64,000 nucleotides of DNA from Asterias rubens (taxonomy: Eukaryota; Echinodermata; Asteroidea; Forcipulatida; Asteriidae): the NCBI RefSeq assembly GCF_902459465.1, contig NC_047077.1:3844001-3908000 (forward strand). Reading direction: 5' to 3'. Every line of letters begins with the position of its first letter. Within the stretch, counting starts at the first letter, position 1. Shown piece by piece: positions 11,508 to 21,671 of this stretch. The position numbers were made by a program, and so were the translations under genes. The notes beneath the pieces are model-generated. The model made no database searches, had not been told where the DNA came from, and worked only from the letters and a program-made list of their open reading frames with translations.

Positions 11508-11884
11508 AAATATTGCTACTGTTATTCTAATAATTATGTAACATTACATCATAACGACTTCGTTTTCTATTGATATCAAATATAATACAGTTCTTTTCAT
11601 ATTTTAATTGCTATTTAACAAATACAATAAAGTTCTGCAAAAACTAAAACACCCCATGGCATAAATGGTATGTTCTAGTTGTATTGTGCTATGTGCAATG
11701 ACAAAGATACCTGAGAACAATAACTGCCTTTATCATTTGTTTATTACAACAGCAGGTTGTCCATGTTTAGATAATGGTAATTAAGTGCACCCAACAAAGC
11801 ACTTAACCACTGGAACTAGTCCCTCCCAATAGAGGTCAAAGCGTACCCACTGAACCATGTCAATTCCATGGTGTACATGTATTC

Positions 11885-12953
11885 CCTAATTCTCAGCCAA
11901 AGTACAACAGTGTTGCAAACTACACACTACCACCTTCCACACTCATCCAAAGTCCAACACTGTTGCAAACTACACACTACCACCTTCCACACTCAGCCAA
12001 AGTCCAACACTGTTGCAAACTACACACTACCACCTTCCACACTCAGCCAAAGTCCAACACTGTTGCAAACTACACACTACCACCTTCAACACTTAGCCAA
12101 AGTCCAACACTGTTGCATACTACACACTACCACCTGCCACACTCAGCCAAAGTCCAACACTGTTGCAAACTACACACTACCACCTTCCACACTCGGCCAA
12201 AGTCCAACACTGTTGCAAACTACACACTACCACCTTCCACACTTAGCCAAAGTCCAACACTGTTGCAAACTACACACTACCACCTTCCACACTCAGCCAA
12301 AGTCCAACACTGTTGCAAACTACACACTACCACCTTCCACACTTAGCCAAAGTCCAACACTGTTGCATACTACACACTACCACCTGCCACACTCAGCCAA
12401 AGTCCAACACTGTTGCAAACTACACACTACCACCTTCCACACTCGGCCAAAGTCCAACACTGTTGCAAACTACACACTACCACCTTCCACACTCAGCCAA
12501 AGTCCAACACTGTTGCAAACTACACACTACCACCTTCCACACTTAGCCAAAGTCCAACACTGTTGCATACTACACACTACCACCTGCCACACTCGGCCAA
12601 AGTCCAACACTGTTGCAAACTACACACTACCACCTTCCACACGCGGCCAAAGTCCAACACATTTTGCAAACTACACACTACCACCTTCCACACTTAGCCA
12701 AAGTCCAACACTGTTGCAAACTACACACTACCACCTGCCACACTCAGCCAAAGTCCAACACTGTTACAAACTACACACTACCACCTTCCACACTCGGCCA
12801 AAGTACATTTGTACAACACTGTTGCATACTACACACTACCACCTTCCACACTCAGCCAAAGTCCAACACTGTTGCAAACTACACACTACCACCTTCCACA
12901 CTCGGCCAAAGTCCAACACTGTTGCAAACTACACACTACCACCTTCCACACTC
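11885..12953. repeat. 50-bp satellite, about 21 units
   Basis: Unit: CCAAAGTCCAACACTGTTGC, then AAACTACACACTACCACCTT, then CCACACTCAG. Units differ by a few substitutions (tca/tta/tcg; aaac/atac; ttcc/tgcc). Two units carry small insertions (about 12661 and 12803). The unit has no stop in any forward frame, which creates a long but meaningless open frame. Confidence 0.95.
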
Positions 12954-13070
12954 TATATCTTGAAGCCCGCCCAGATTGGTTTCAGAGGCATGAAGAACTT
13001 CCGCACACTAGCTTTGAAGCCCTGTACTTGATCATCGCCTCGTCGCAGGTCTGTTGCATTGCCCCATAGT
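12954..13070 (-). pseudogene. piggyBac scrap PB-D
   Basis: About 110 bp encode QGFKASVRKFFMPLKPIWAG on the minus strand, the segment just after the first catalytic Asp. It abuts the satellite directly. Nothing else of this copy is left. Confidence 0.75.
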
Positions 13071-13754
13071 TTACATCTGATGGACAGTGAAGTACGTGGG
13101 TCTTTCAGCTGTATTTCTTTACGGGACCAATTGTCTCCTACTTTCACTGGTGAGACCTATCAGTTTATAATGAAATGATTTTATATTTTTGATTGGTATA
13201 TTGCAACATTTTTGAAACTGTATTTGTGTAAAAATGGTGTACAATTATGTTCATAACATGACATTTTTTAAATCACTACTGCATGTGAGTTGTACGTGTA
13301 AAATGGTAGATAATCTTTTTTTGTGAGATTTACTGTTCTGTTGTGGTTGTAGCGTTTGCTATTGTGTATGAGAAAGTAATATCTTAATTGTAATTGCTTT
13401 AAATTATTTAACATTTTATTTCATGCATTTTGGCTTTACTACCTGTACTTCAATCTCTATGGCCGATTGCATTCAAAAAAATGGAACAGAGGTCTCCACA
13501 ACGCTTTTCTTTGTTAAACTGGGTCCCCACGAATTGATTCCTTAGAAAAGGAAATAATTGGACAACAATAGGAAGTCACCACAATGGTGTGTGCAAAAGT
13601 ATGTGTGTTTGTTTTGTGTTTTTTTTTTTTTTTTTTTTTTTTGGGGGGGGCTGGTATTTGAGAAATATGAAATGAGGTGTCTTGTGAAAGTTCCTTTCTG
13701 TGTAACTAGTTCGCACGGTGTTTACAGTAGAGATATTGCATACATCGTGGAATT
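13071..13754. other. Unassigned AT-rich spacer with poly-T tract
   Basis: No gene is seen. A T-run followed by a G-run lies at 13620-13651. Confidence 0.5.
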
Positions 13755-15477
13755 ATTCCCTAACTCCCTAGGTATTTTTACTAGAATCCTTCCTCAACCC
13801 AACATACTTCAACACCATGTATTACCCTGCACAGCAAACTGTACTCAATCAAACAAACTAAAACAGTATGCTGATAAGAACAATACACAACCCCACATAC
13901 TCCCACAGGCCCTTTCCTGTTTGAATTTGATGGAGTGTGTATAGTTGACCTTGTGCAGTAGTTGATCAGTGCTAGTACACAGTGCCCAATCTAACATAAT
14001 CAAACAAGTGTTTTCCACACAGTTTGTTTAGCTGCATAAGAAGTATCTTTTTCTAGGAAAGGGATTTTTTATGATGGACTCAGTTCAATTGGAGCACAAC
14101 TTGGGTATTCCCACAACTCGCGTATCATTATGTTGGCTCAATAGATCATCATGGCCCTTTTTATTTTCTTCTTCTTTTGTTCGGTGGTTTTTTTGTTTTT
14201 TGTTTTTTGGGGGCTTTTTGTGAGGGTATGGAGAAAATTCCTCCATGATGAGGGGTGGCCACTGGTGAAACTGGTGGTTACTCTGTGGTGCTGGTAGTGG
14301 AGTCAGCTTCTGCAGTGTTGACAGATGCGTGGAATTCAAGGAAGCATTTTCCAGGGCACAGGTTGATCCCACACACCTGACAACCTCGCCATGTAGACTT
14401 GGGCAGGCCGGACTTTGTTAAAATGTTCTTACTTCTACACCATCTACACCACCGAGCATTTTGCCCTGGCATCTTGACGGAATAGTGCCCTGCACTATTG
14501 GTTGCTGGGACTGGGCGAGTGGCAGGTTGTCGAGCAATGTCTCCGCTTGCGAATCCATCGATGAGGTCAGTAGCGATGGAGAGGACAAACTTGGAGTGGG
14601 TAAGCTTCTTATGGTCATCTTTCTCCTCTTCATCACTACTGCTGTCACTGCTGCTCTCGTTGGCTGGGGTGTGGTGCTGCTTGTAACACAGCCAAGCATT
14701 AACCCTGGCAACATCCACCAGGAAATAGAGCAGGCCGACCCACCAAAATTGAGACTTTCTTGTGCAGGTGTAATAGGCTCTCAACTGGTCTCCTCTGTCA
14801 ACACCTCCCATGTTCTTGATATAATCGACTGCTTGGGGTGGGGTCGGGATTGTCTTCTTACGCAGTCTCCCCTCTGCATTGGCGACTTTTCGAATCACAG
14901 TGCCTGTGGTTGGATCTCTCCATCCTTTGTGGGCGGAGGAGAGCAGGGTCATTACTCGGCTATCTTTCCACAGGCATGACGTGAGTTGGCCGTTTTGTCG
15001 GGTGTAGAAGGATCCCCTTGGGCAGGCATTCATCTTCTTCATCTTTCGGCAGTTGTTTATTTTTGACGACGAGAATGCCTTTGGCAGACCCTTGCTGTTC
15101 GATTTAACTGCACCGGTTAAATACGTGCGCTTGGCCAGGAGAGTGCGGGCGAGGGCAACTGAAGTATACAGTCTGTCAGTAAATATATGGTGGTACACAC
15201 CGAGGCTATGTTTGGCTGTCTTCATGGCTATGTCTACCATTTTTGTAGGAGTGGCGCCGTGTGGGTGGATAATAAAGTCGTTGAAGAAACCCGTTGCTGC
15301 TTCCGCAATGACGTAGATCTTAAAGCCAGTGCGAATGGGCTTCAATGGCATGAAAAACTTCCTCACACTGGCTTTAAAACCTCAGTACTTCACCATAGCT
15401 TCGTCGATAGTCAGCTCTCGACGTGGAAGGTAGCTCTTCAGACACCTGTGTCAAACCTTTCCTTTCCCCTTAGCAGC

Positions 15478-15600
15478 TAGAATACACAATCAGTCATAAT
15501 CAAACACCCAATCCAAACTTTAGTGTACTTTACTGTACTTAACCAAACAAAATCACACACATTGCCCTGTTGGAATTTGCATGGATGGGGAAGGTTAGGG
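15478..15600. mobile_element. Short piggyBac-terminus-like insertion inside PB-E
   Basis: On the minus strand it begins CCCTAACCTTCCCCATCC, then a CAAATTCCAACAGGG block, and ends with TTTGATTATGACTG...GTGTATTC. These mimic the left end and the inverted subterminal repeats of PB-F. It may be a very short internally deleted derivative; boundaries are approximate. Confidence 0.5.
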
Positions 15601-16139
15601 ATAGCTATAGTAACTTCTCGGCCAGGGTTGTACAGCTTCAGGAAGGCGTGGCGAACCTTATCCCACAGGGACTGTAATGGGTAGAGGGGATGTTTCTTCT
15701 TGGTAGAGTACCAAAGGGCCTTGTCACAAATTATGTCGGGGTCCTTGGATGGGTCAGCACAGGCCAAGTGCTCGCTGATTGGGTCGAACCTGTGCCGTTT
15801 CAAAGTATTCGCAATCAGGGTGTTTCGAAGGCCGAGATAGTAGTTACTAATTCGGACAAGACCCATCAGCATATGGATCCAAAACCACGCCTTGACCTCT
15901 GGTAGGGAAGTAAGAGGCAGTCTTCGGGCTTTTAACTTCGTGTTGGTCCACTTGACGATGGATGTCATGAGGAACAGTGGAAACAGCTTCAGGAAGTGTT
16001 TCACCGGTGTTGATTTCTTCTCGAAAGTTGGGCCTCTGGGTTTTTTTCCCTTGAAGTTGTTGACGTGGATGTGTTCCAGATGGCAGGTCCAACCCTGGTT
16101 GTCTGGCGCATAGTCCCTCTGATAGGCGGAGGTGGGATC

Positions 16140-16385
16140 AGGGTCGTCGTCGGAATCAACCGGGGCCGGTGTTTGCTCTCTCTTCTTCTCTTTTTTCTTG
16201 GAAGAAGTAGGTGGCTCTTCCATGGAGTTCTCTTCCTCGTCCCCTCCCGTCTGAGAGCTGATCGAATCAACCAGGCCGGTGTTTGCTTCTTTGGCTTCTT
16301 CGGCTTCTTCTTCTTCTTCTCCTTCTTCTTGGTAGAAGTAGATGGCTCTTCCACGGAATCCCCTCCCTCATCCCCTCCTGTCTGG
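16140..16385 (-). repeat. Tandem duplication of about 120 bp in PB-E coding region
   Basis: Two similar copies encode a Glu-Glu-Pro-Ser/Pro-Thr-Ser leader followed by Lys-rich text. They lie in the acidic/basic linker and shift the frame. Confidence 0.6.
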
Positions 16386-16728
16386 ACGCTGTCTATTGCC
16401 TCAAAGCTGTCTGTTGCTTCCCCACCACATTCGGCAGCCAGGGTGAAGGGTGAAGTGCCTCTTGCCTTGGCAACAGCCTGGTCGAGGAAAGCGACCTACC
16501 CATCCTCATGCCATCATCTTGCATGCTCAATCTGATGGCTGCTCTCAAGCGGCTGTGTTCTTCTTGAGGAAGTCCCTCCAACGCAGCTGGGTCTTGGGAG
16601 GTGGGAAGGTGGGCCTTGCCTTTCCCCTTTCTTTTCCCCTTTCTTCCTCTGCTCTCCTGACCCCTCTCCTTCATTTTTCTTCTCTCTTCCACTGTCAGAC
16701 TAAACTAAAGATGTTCTACCTCTCTAGA

Positions 16729-17016
16729 TGTCATGGTGACTAGCTGTCGGTTAGTCACTGTGTGACTGGGGATGAGCCTCACAGCCACTTATATAGCCTA
16801 TGTCATGGTGACTAGCTGTCGGTTAGTCACTGTGTGACTAGGGATGAGCCTCACAGCCACTTATATAGCCTATGTCATGGTGACTAGCTGTCGGTTAGTC
16901 ACTGTGTGACTGGGGATGAGCCTCACAGCCACTTATATAGCCTATGTCATGGTGACTAGCAGTCGGTTAGTCACTGTGTGACTGGGGATGAGCCTCACAG
17001 CCACTTATATAGCCTA
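16729..17016 (-). promoter_or_regulatory. Core promoter plus start codon in four 72-bp tandem copies
   Basis: Units begin at 16729, 16801, 16873 and 16945. On the minus strand each holds GGCTATATAAG, a TCATCCCCAGTC block that PB-F also has downstream of its TATA box, and CACCATGACA. In the last unit ATGACA opens the transposase (MTSRE). In the other three it is followed by TAG, a two-codon open frame. Only one base differs visibly between some copies, so the expansion looks recent. Confidence 0.85.
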
Positions 17017-17100
17017 GGTGTCTTAGTTATGGTAACTATTACATAAAATTACATAATACCTACTTTATTCCATTTAAATAGGAAATATTGTTATTATGAC

Positions 17101-17560
17101 AATGCTATTAAAATTGCAATCAATCATGTGATATTCAACTCACAGAAACTAGTCAACCCTCGCTCAAATGGTTGGATCTGCCATTGTAGGAAACAATGGG
17201 GTCATCAATACACCACATTACATCACATGCACACCACATGCCTTTATCAGCTGTTTTTACCACCTCCTTGCCCTGAAAACCCCCATCAGCCTAATACAAT
17301 CAACCACTCCATCAAAGTCCAACAGGTGGCACATCTTAACATTCACCATACCTAACCCATCACAGTCCACCAGGGTAATTGCAAGTCCACAGTACCCATT
17401 CCATCACACTCCCTCACACTCCCTCACTTCATTGATAGTACACAACACCTAAACCATCATATCCCAACAGGACCACTGTTGGAATCATCTAAAGTCAGCT
17501 TTCACAGCACTAAAACATCCAAGTGCAACAAAACCAATCTGTTTGATTTTAATAATAACA
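17101..17560. repeat. Degenerate CATCAAA-CCAACAG repeats
   Basis: Several imperfect copies of the piggyBac subterminal motif (for example CATCAAAGTCCAACAGG at 17310 and CATCATATCCCAACAGG at 17455) lie in otherwise featureless sequence. Confidence 0.5.
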
Positions 17561-17785
17561 ATAATAAAAGGTATTTATAATGCGCTGTTCCAAAACTTGA
17601 TCAAAGCGCATAACAATGAAAATGAGAAATTAAAACTTGCAGGAAACAAATCAACCCTAACCTCCTAAGTATATTTTATAGTATCAGTCCTCATCCCATC
17701 AAATCCCAACACCAAGGAATAACACTGCTAGTACACAGTACACAACCCATCAAATCCCAACAGCACACATTCTGCATTAGTACCC

Positions 17786-17833
17786 ATCCCATCAAATCCC
17801 AACAGGCTCATACCTGTTGGGATTTGATGGGTT
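17786..17833. repeat. Perfect hairpin of the subterminal repeat
   Basis: CCCATCAAATCCCAACAGG, six loop bases, then its exact reverse complement. This is the family's subterminal motif placed head to head. Confidence 0.85.
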
Positions 17834-18198
17834 GTGTACTCTTGGCTTACTACAAAGTATGAAGAGTGTGGGCCTGCAGTGCCTTACCCATCAAATCCCA
17901 ACACCTGTTTCAGTGCAGATATTTTTATAAATTTCTAAAAATTATTGTTTTTTGTAGGCTCAGACCAATTACTGTGTATGTTTCCTCGCACATGGTTTCA
18001 GATTCAGCGACTTTTAACCGACTGGCTGTTCACAGATAACCGTTACATCATTGCCTTTTTTTTATACATTTAGTGTTTTTTTTTTTTGTTTTTTATTTTT
18101 GCTTTAGGGTGACTTTGAGGTAGGGTGGGATGGGAGTTGTGGGAGGGGGGTTGTTATGGCACGAAGTAGACTGGGAGTTTGGCTGGCTTGGGACTTCT

Positions 18199-20670
18199 TT
18201 ACTCGGTGCTGGTGGCAGTGGAGGAGTCAGCCGGTGGTGCAGTGGCTTGGTGGTACAGCTGGAAGCATTCACCTGGGCAGAGGCTTACTCCACATACTGG
18301 GCAGCCTCGTCTCGTTGTCTTTGGTTTGCCACTCTTGGTTGTCACGTTCCTCTTCCTGCACACACGGCAATACCGTGCATACCGCCCAGGCATCTTTGTT
18401 GAGAAGTGGCCTGCAGCGTTGTGTGCGGGGACAGGGCAGGATCCTACAACTTGCCTTGGAGTGTCTCCCCTGGCAAATCCATCAATGAGACCATTGGCTA
18501 ACTGCAACACAAACTGGCTGTGGGTGGTCTTCTTGGTTGTCTGGGGGACATTTTGTTTTTCCTTATCTTCGTCACTGCTACTGCTGCTGTCATTCGTGGT
18601 AATTGGGTGGTGATGCTTGAATGCCAACCAAGCATTTACTCTGGCGACATCTATCAGGAAAAACAAAATGCCCCGCCACCAGTATTGCGACTTCCTCGCA
18701 CAGGTATGATAAGATCGGAGCTGGTCGCCTCGGTCTACTCCTCCCATGCATCTGGTGTAATCTACTGCTTGAGGAGGAGCAGGGATGACCTTGGCCTTCA
18801 ACCGACCTGTCGCTTCATCAGTACATTTTCTGTTGAGGGTGTGTGTTACCGGGTCTTTCCATCCTTGGTGAGCAGTGGACAGCAACATCATGACCCGGCT
18901 ATCCTTCCACACAGTTGCAGTAAGTTGGCCGTTCTGGCGGGTGTAAAAGGTGCCCCGAGCTGTTTTGTTCATCCTTTTCAATTTATTTTGCTTTGGTGAA
19001 AAGTCGTGGGGCAGTCCCTTACTGTTGCTTTTCACTGCTCCCGTCAAGTATGTTCGCTTTGAATGAAGTAAGCGTGCCAGGCTTACAGAAGTGTACAATT
19101 TATCAGTGAAAATGTGATGGTATTTCCCCAAGTGCTGCTTAGCTACATCCATCGCAATATCCACCATCTTTGCTGGCTTTTCTCCATGGGGATGAATCAT
19201 AAAGTTCAAGAAGAACCCGGTTGCTGACTCAGCTATGGCATATATTTTAAATCCAGCACGAATCAGCTTCAGCGGCATAAAGAACTTCCTCACGCTGGAT
19301 TTGAAACCACGATACTTAATCATGGCTTCATCGATGGCTAATTCTCGGCCAGGATTGTAATTTTTGAGACAACGTCTCCGAACCTTGTCCCACAACGGCT
19401 GTAGGGGATAAAGGGGTTTGGTACGCTTGGATAAATATCGATGGGCCTTGTCTCGGATGAGTTCAGGATCGTCTTCTGGCCTGTTGCATGCTAGATGTTG
19501 GCTGAGGATGTCAAATCTGTTTCTCTTCATCGTAGTGGAGATTAGTGTGTTCCTCAGCCCTGGATGCGATGACCAATAATCCTTGCAGTTGTTGATTTTG
19601 ACAAGGCCCATCAATATGTGTATTCCAAACCATGCCTTCAGCTCCTGGAGACTTGTCAACTGCTGTCGGCTGGCCCTCAGCTTCAGATTTGTCCATTTGA
19701 CCATGGAGATGAAGAGCACCAGGGGAAAGAACTTGAAAAAGTACTCCAGTGGAGTCTTCTTCCTTTTGAAAGTTGGCCCATGGTTCTTCCCCCTGAATGA
19801 CCTGAAGCTGAGGTCCTCCAAACACCTACTCCATCCCTCTTCATCAGGGGCATGATCACGTTGGTACGCAGATGGGGGGTCCGGGTCGTCATCAGAATCT
19901 GCAGGAAGAACTTTCTTCGTCCTCTTCTTCCTCATGCTTGGTTGTTTAGGTGGTGGTCGGGTTGATGGTCGGGTCGATGGTCGGGTTGATGGTCGGGTTG
20001 ATGGTCGGGTTGATGGTCAGGTCGATGGTCGGGTTGATGGTCTGGTTGATGGTCGGGTTGATGGTCCAGCAGTTGATGTTTCAGCAACGTCTCCTTCCTC
20101 CTCCTGCCCTGTATCCTCCTCCTGCCCTCTCTCCTCCTCCTGCCCTCTCTCCTCCTCCTGCCCTGTATCCCCATCCGTTTCCTCCTCAACACTTTTCTCC
20201 TCTTCCCCTTCGTCTTCTGAAGTCTCTCCCTCCGTCTCGACTGCCTGGCACGATGGAGACATTGCTGTAGCCTCCGACACAGCCCTATCCAGAAACTCTT
20301 CTTCCTCGCTGTCTGATGTCTCCACAATTGCCCGATAGACCTTGTTGCTCATACTCAATCCAGCATCCTTGATACTGGCACGTATTGCCGCCCTGAGACG
20401 CTGCAACTCATCTTGATAGAGCCGTTCCATGCGAGCAGTGTCATCAGAAAGAGGGGCCTTGCCTTTACCCCTGGCTTTCCCGGCTCTTTTCTCCTTTCCT
20501 TTACTTTTTCCTGTAGGCTTTACCTTCTCTCCACCACTCCCCTTCTTGATCTTTCCTCCATACTCAGACTCTGGCCGGGTTTTTCTTTTAGATTTCGCCA
20601 TTCCTGTTAATATTTCTCTTTCTTCAGTTGTTAAGTTTTGTTGCAGATTGCGAACATCTCTGGAACACAT
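18199..20670 (-). pseudogene. PB-F piggyBac-like transposase, one nonsense codon from full length
   Basis: ATG at 20670 (MCSRDVRNLQQ) to the stop at 18199 is a single frame of 824 codons. It is broken only by TGA at 20017-20019, where neighbouring repeat units have CGA (Arg). Order: basic N terminus, acidic DSEEEEFLDRA, a Gln-Glu repeat, a Pro-Ser-Thr-Arg repeat with the stop, SDDDPDPPSAYQRDHAPDE, FFKFFPLVLF, the catalytic core (AIDEAMIKYRGF, FTDKLYTSV, GGVDRGDQL) and a C-terminal zinc domain (CRVCRKRN...CPVCGVSLCPGEC). All three core Asp motifs are present. CGA to TGA is the change expected from methyl-CpG deamination. It could also be read through, or the downstream part could be translated alone. 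Confidence 0.85.
19940..20060 (-). repeat. 12-bp coding repeat (Pro-Ser-Thr-Arg) in PB-F
   Basis: About nine units of CCATCAACCCGA encode a repeated Pro-Ser-Thr-Arg. One unit carries the TGA. Confidence 0.9.
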
Positions 20671-20720
20671 GTTGACTCAGTGCAGCCAATGTAAGACTGG
20701 GGATGAGTCCCAGAAACACC

Positions 20721-20732
20721 CTTATTTATAGC
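20721..20732 (-). promoter_or_regulatory. TATA box of PB-F
   Basis: GCTATAAATAAGGGTG on the minus strand, about 55 bp upstream of the ATG at 20670, with the CATCCCCAGTC block in between. Confidence 0.65.
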
Positions 20733-21126
20733 AAAACTTGCCATTGTAACTAAATTATTACATAAGGTTACATAATACTTACCTTTTCATCATAATGCTT
20801 TCCATTATGATATAGCCTTTGTTATAAATTTTATTGAAAATGCCATATTTAACCCCAAAATTAAATATACACCCCAGCAAATAAATGGTATGGTCTGCCA
20901 TAATTATGCAAGAAATACATTGTTCACTTTTCAGTGCATAAAAAATGCAGCACACACAACCCCCAGCATCTTACATGCCTTATCAATTGTTTATTTACCC
21001 TTATCAATTGTATATTTCCCCTAATCCATTGAAATAACTACCCAAAACTACAACTTCACCTCACCCACTCCATCAAATCCCAACAGGAGTTGATGTTTGA
21101 TGGGATGGGGGTTGTTAGGGTTTTAA

Positions 21127-21547
21127 TCTACTATTTAGGAAAGAGATACGTTTTAATTTTTTTCTTAAAAGTAACAACACAAGAAGATTTACGGACATTA
21201 ATTGGGAGATTGTTCCAAAGTTTAACAGCAGAGTGTGAGAAGGCGTGTTTGCCATAAGTTAATCTAGATTCATGAGTTAGGCCTGGGGTGGTTAGAGTTT
21301 TAACTTACAGTTGTGTCACACGGGGCAAACTTTCAGGCATGGTCGTTCTTGTAGCGCTTTGAGATTGTAAACTATAACCTTTGATGTCTAGTTGTTATTA
21401 TTAATTTAATAACAATTTATTGAACTTGTATTGCGCTCTCTCAAGGACCAGCCTGTTCGAGAGCGCATATTTTATTTACAGTATTTCCAGAAAACCAAAA
21501 GCCAATAATATTATCTCCACCTGGCTAATGATAAGAGCTTCATCAAC
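21127..21547. repeat. Right part of a dispersed repeat interrupted by PB-F
   Basis: The text GAGATTGTTCCAAAGTTTAACAG and TGTATTGCGCTCTC is typical of dispersed invertebrate repeats. The left part (17555-17650, with TTATAATGCGCTGTTCC) lies on the other side of PB-F. No coding sequence is seen. Confidence 0.4.
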
Positions 21548-21671
21548 AGACTGATCCATTAGGCTTCGCCCACGGCGCGCGCATGTCGGACCTTATTTTG
21601 TCGGACTTTTGGAGGTGCAATGGGTTGTGATTGGTCAATACGCAATCGGGCAGAGCTTAATGGATCGGTCT
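21548..21671. mobile_element. Foldback MITE, AGACTGATCCATTA family
   Basis: Ends AGACTGATCCATTAGGCT and AGCTTAATGGATCGGTCT are near-perfect inverted repeats. A second member is at 46618-46816. Confidence 0.7.

Larger units (their letters stand above)
9347..11880 (-). mobile_element. piggyBac-like element PB-C (degraded)
   Basis: The left end is TTAACCCTAACCCCCTAAG at 9347. Subterminal CATCAAACTCCAACAG-type repeats follow (9389-9480), then a poly-T tract and the transposase. The 5' non-coding block 11640-11880 is shared with PB-B. The right terminus is not identified, because the 50-bp satellite starts there. Confidence 0.7.
14278..16734 (-). pseudogene. PB-E piggyBac-like transposase, chimeric
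   Basis: ATG at 16734 (MTSREVEHL) is followed at once by TAG where PB-A and PB-F have a Gln codon. The C-terminal half (15366-14278) is open and well kept: IFTDRLYTSV, GGVDRGDQL, and a zinc domain with CRWCRSKN and CQVCGINLC. The N-terminal half (16223-15477) reads DSDDDPDPTSAYQRD to YNPGREVTIA. Between them an inserted piece (15478-15600) separates two divergent versions of the same segment, KVRHAFLKLYNPGREVTI and a second ending YLPRRELTIDEAMVKY. This suggests two piggyBac copies were joined. A segment of about 120 bp (EEPSTSTKKKEK-like) is duplicated at 16140-16385. Confidence 0.8.
13755..17016 (-). mobile_element. piggyBac-like element PB-E (mosaic, degraded)
   Basis: The left end is CCCTAACTCCCTAGG at 13755 with degenerate subterminal CAACCCAACATAC-type repeats. 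The transposase pseudogene is 14278-16734, followed by a tandemly repeated promoter. 17100-17530 holds further CATCAAAGTCCAACAG-like repeats and may be its outer right flank. Confidence 0.7.
17653..21126 (-). mobile_element. piggyBac-like element PB-F, nearly complete (about 3.47 kb)
   Basis: Left terminus AACCCTAACCTCCTAAG at 17653; right terminus GTTAGGGTTTTAA at 21114-21126. The ends are a short inverted repeat AACCCTAAC. Flanks are TCAA on the left (a likely mutated TTAA) and TTAA on the right. Both flanks look like two parts of one older dispersed repeat, supporting a clean insertion. Inside are subterminal repeats, a transposase and a TATA promoter. Confidence 0.75.

Noticed and set aside
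11868-13031. 387-residue open frame with His/Thr-rich repeats
   Set aside because: It is the 50-bp satellite read through. The unit has no stop in any forward frame, so the frame cycles through three translations. There is no codon bias or start context.
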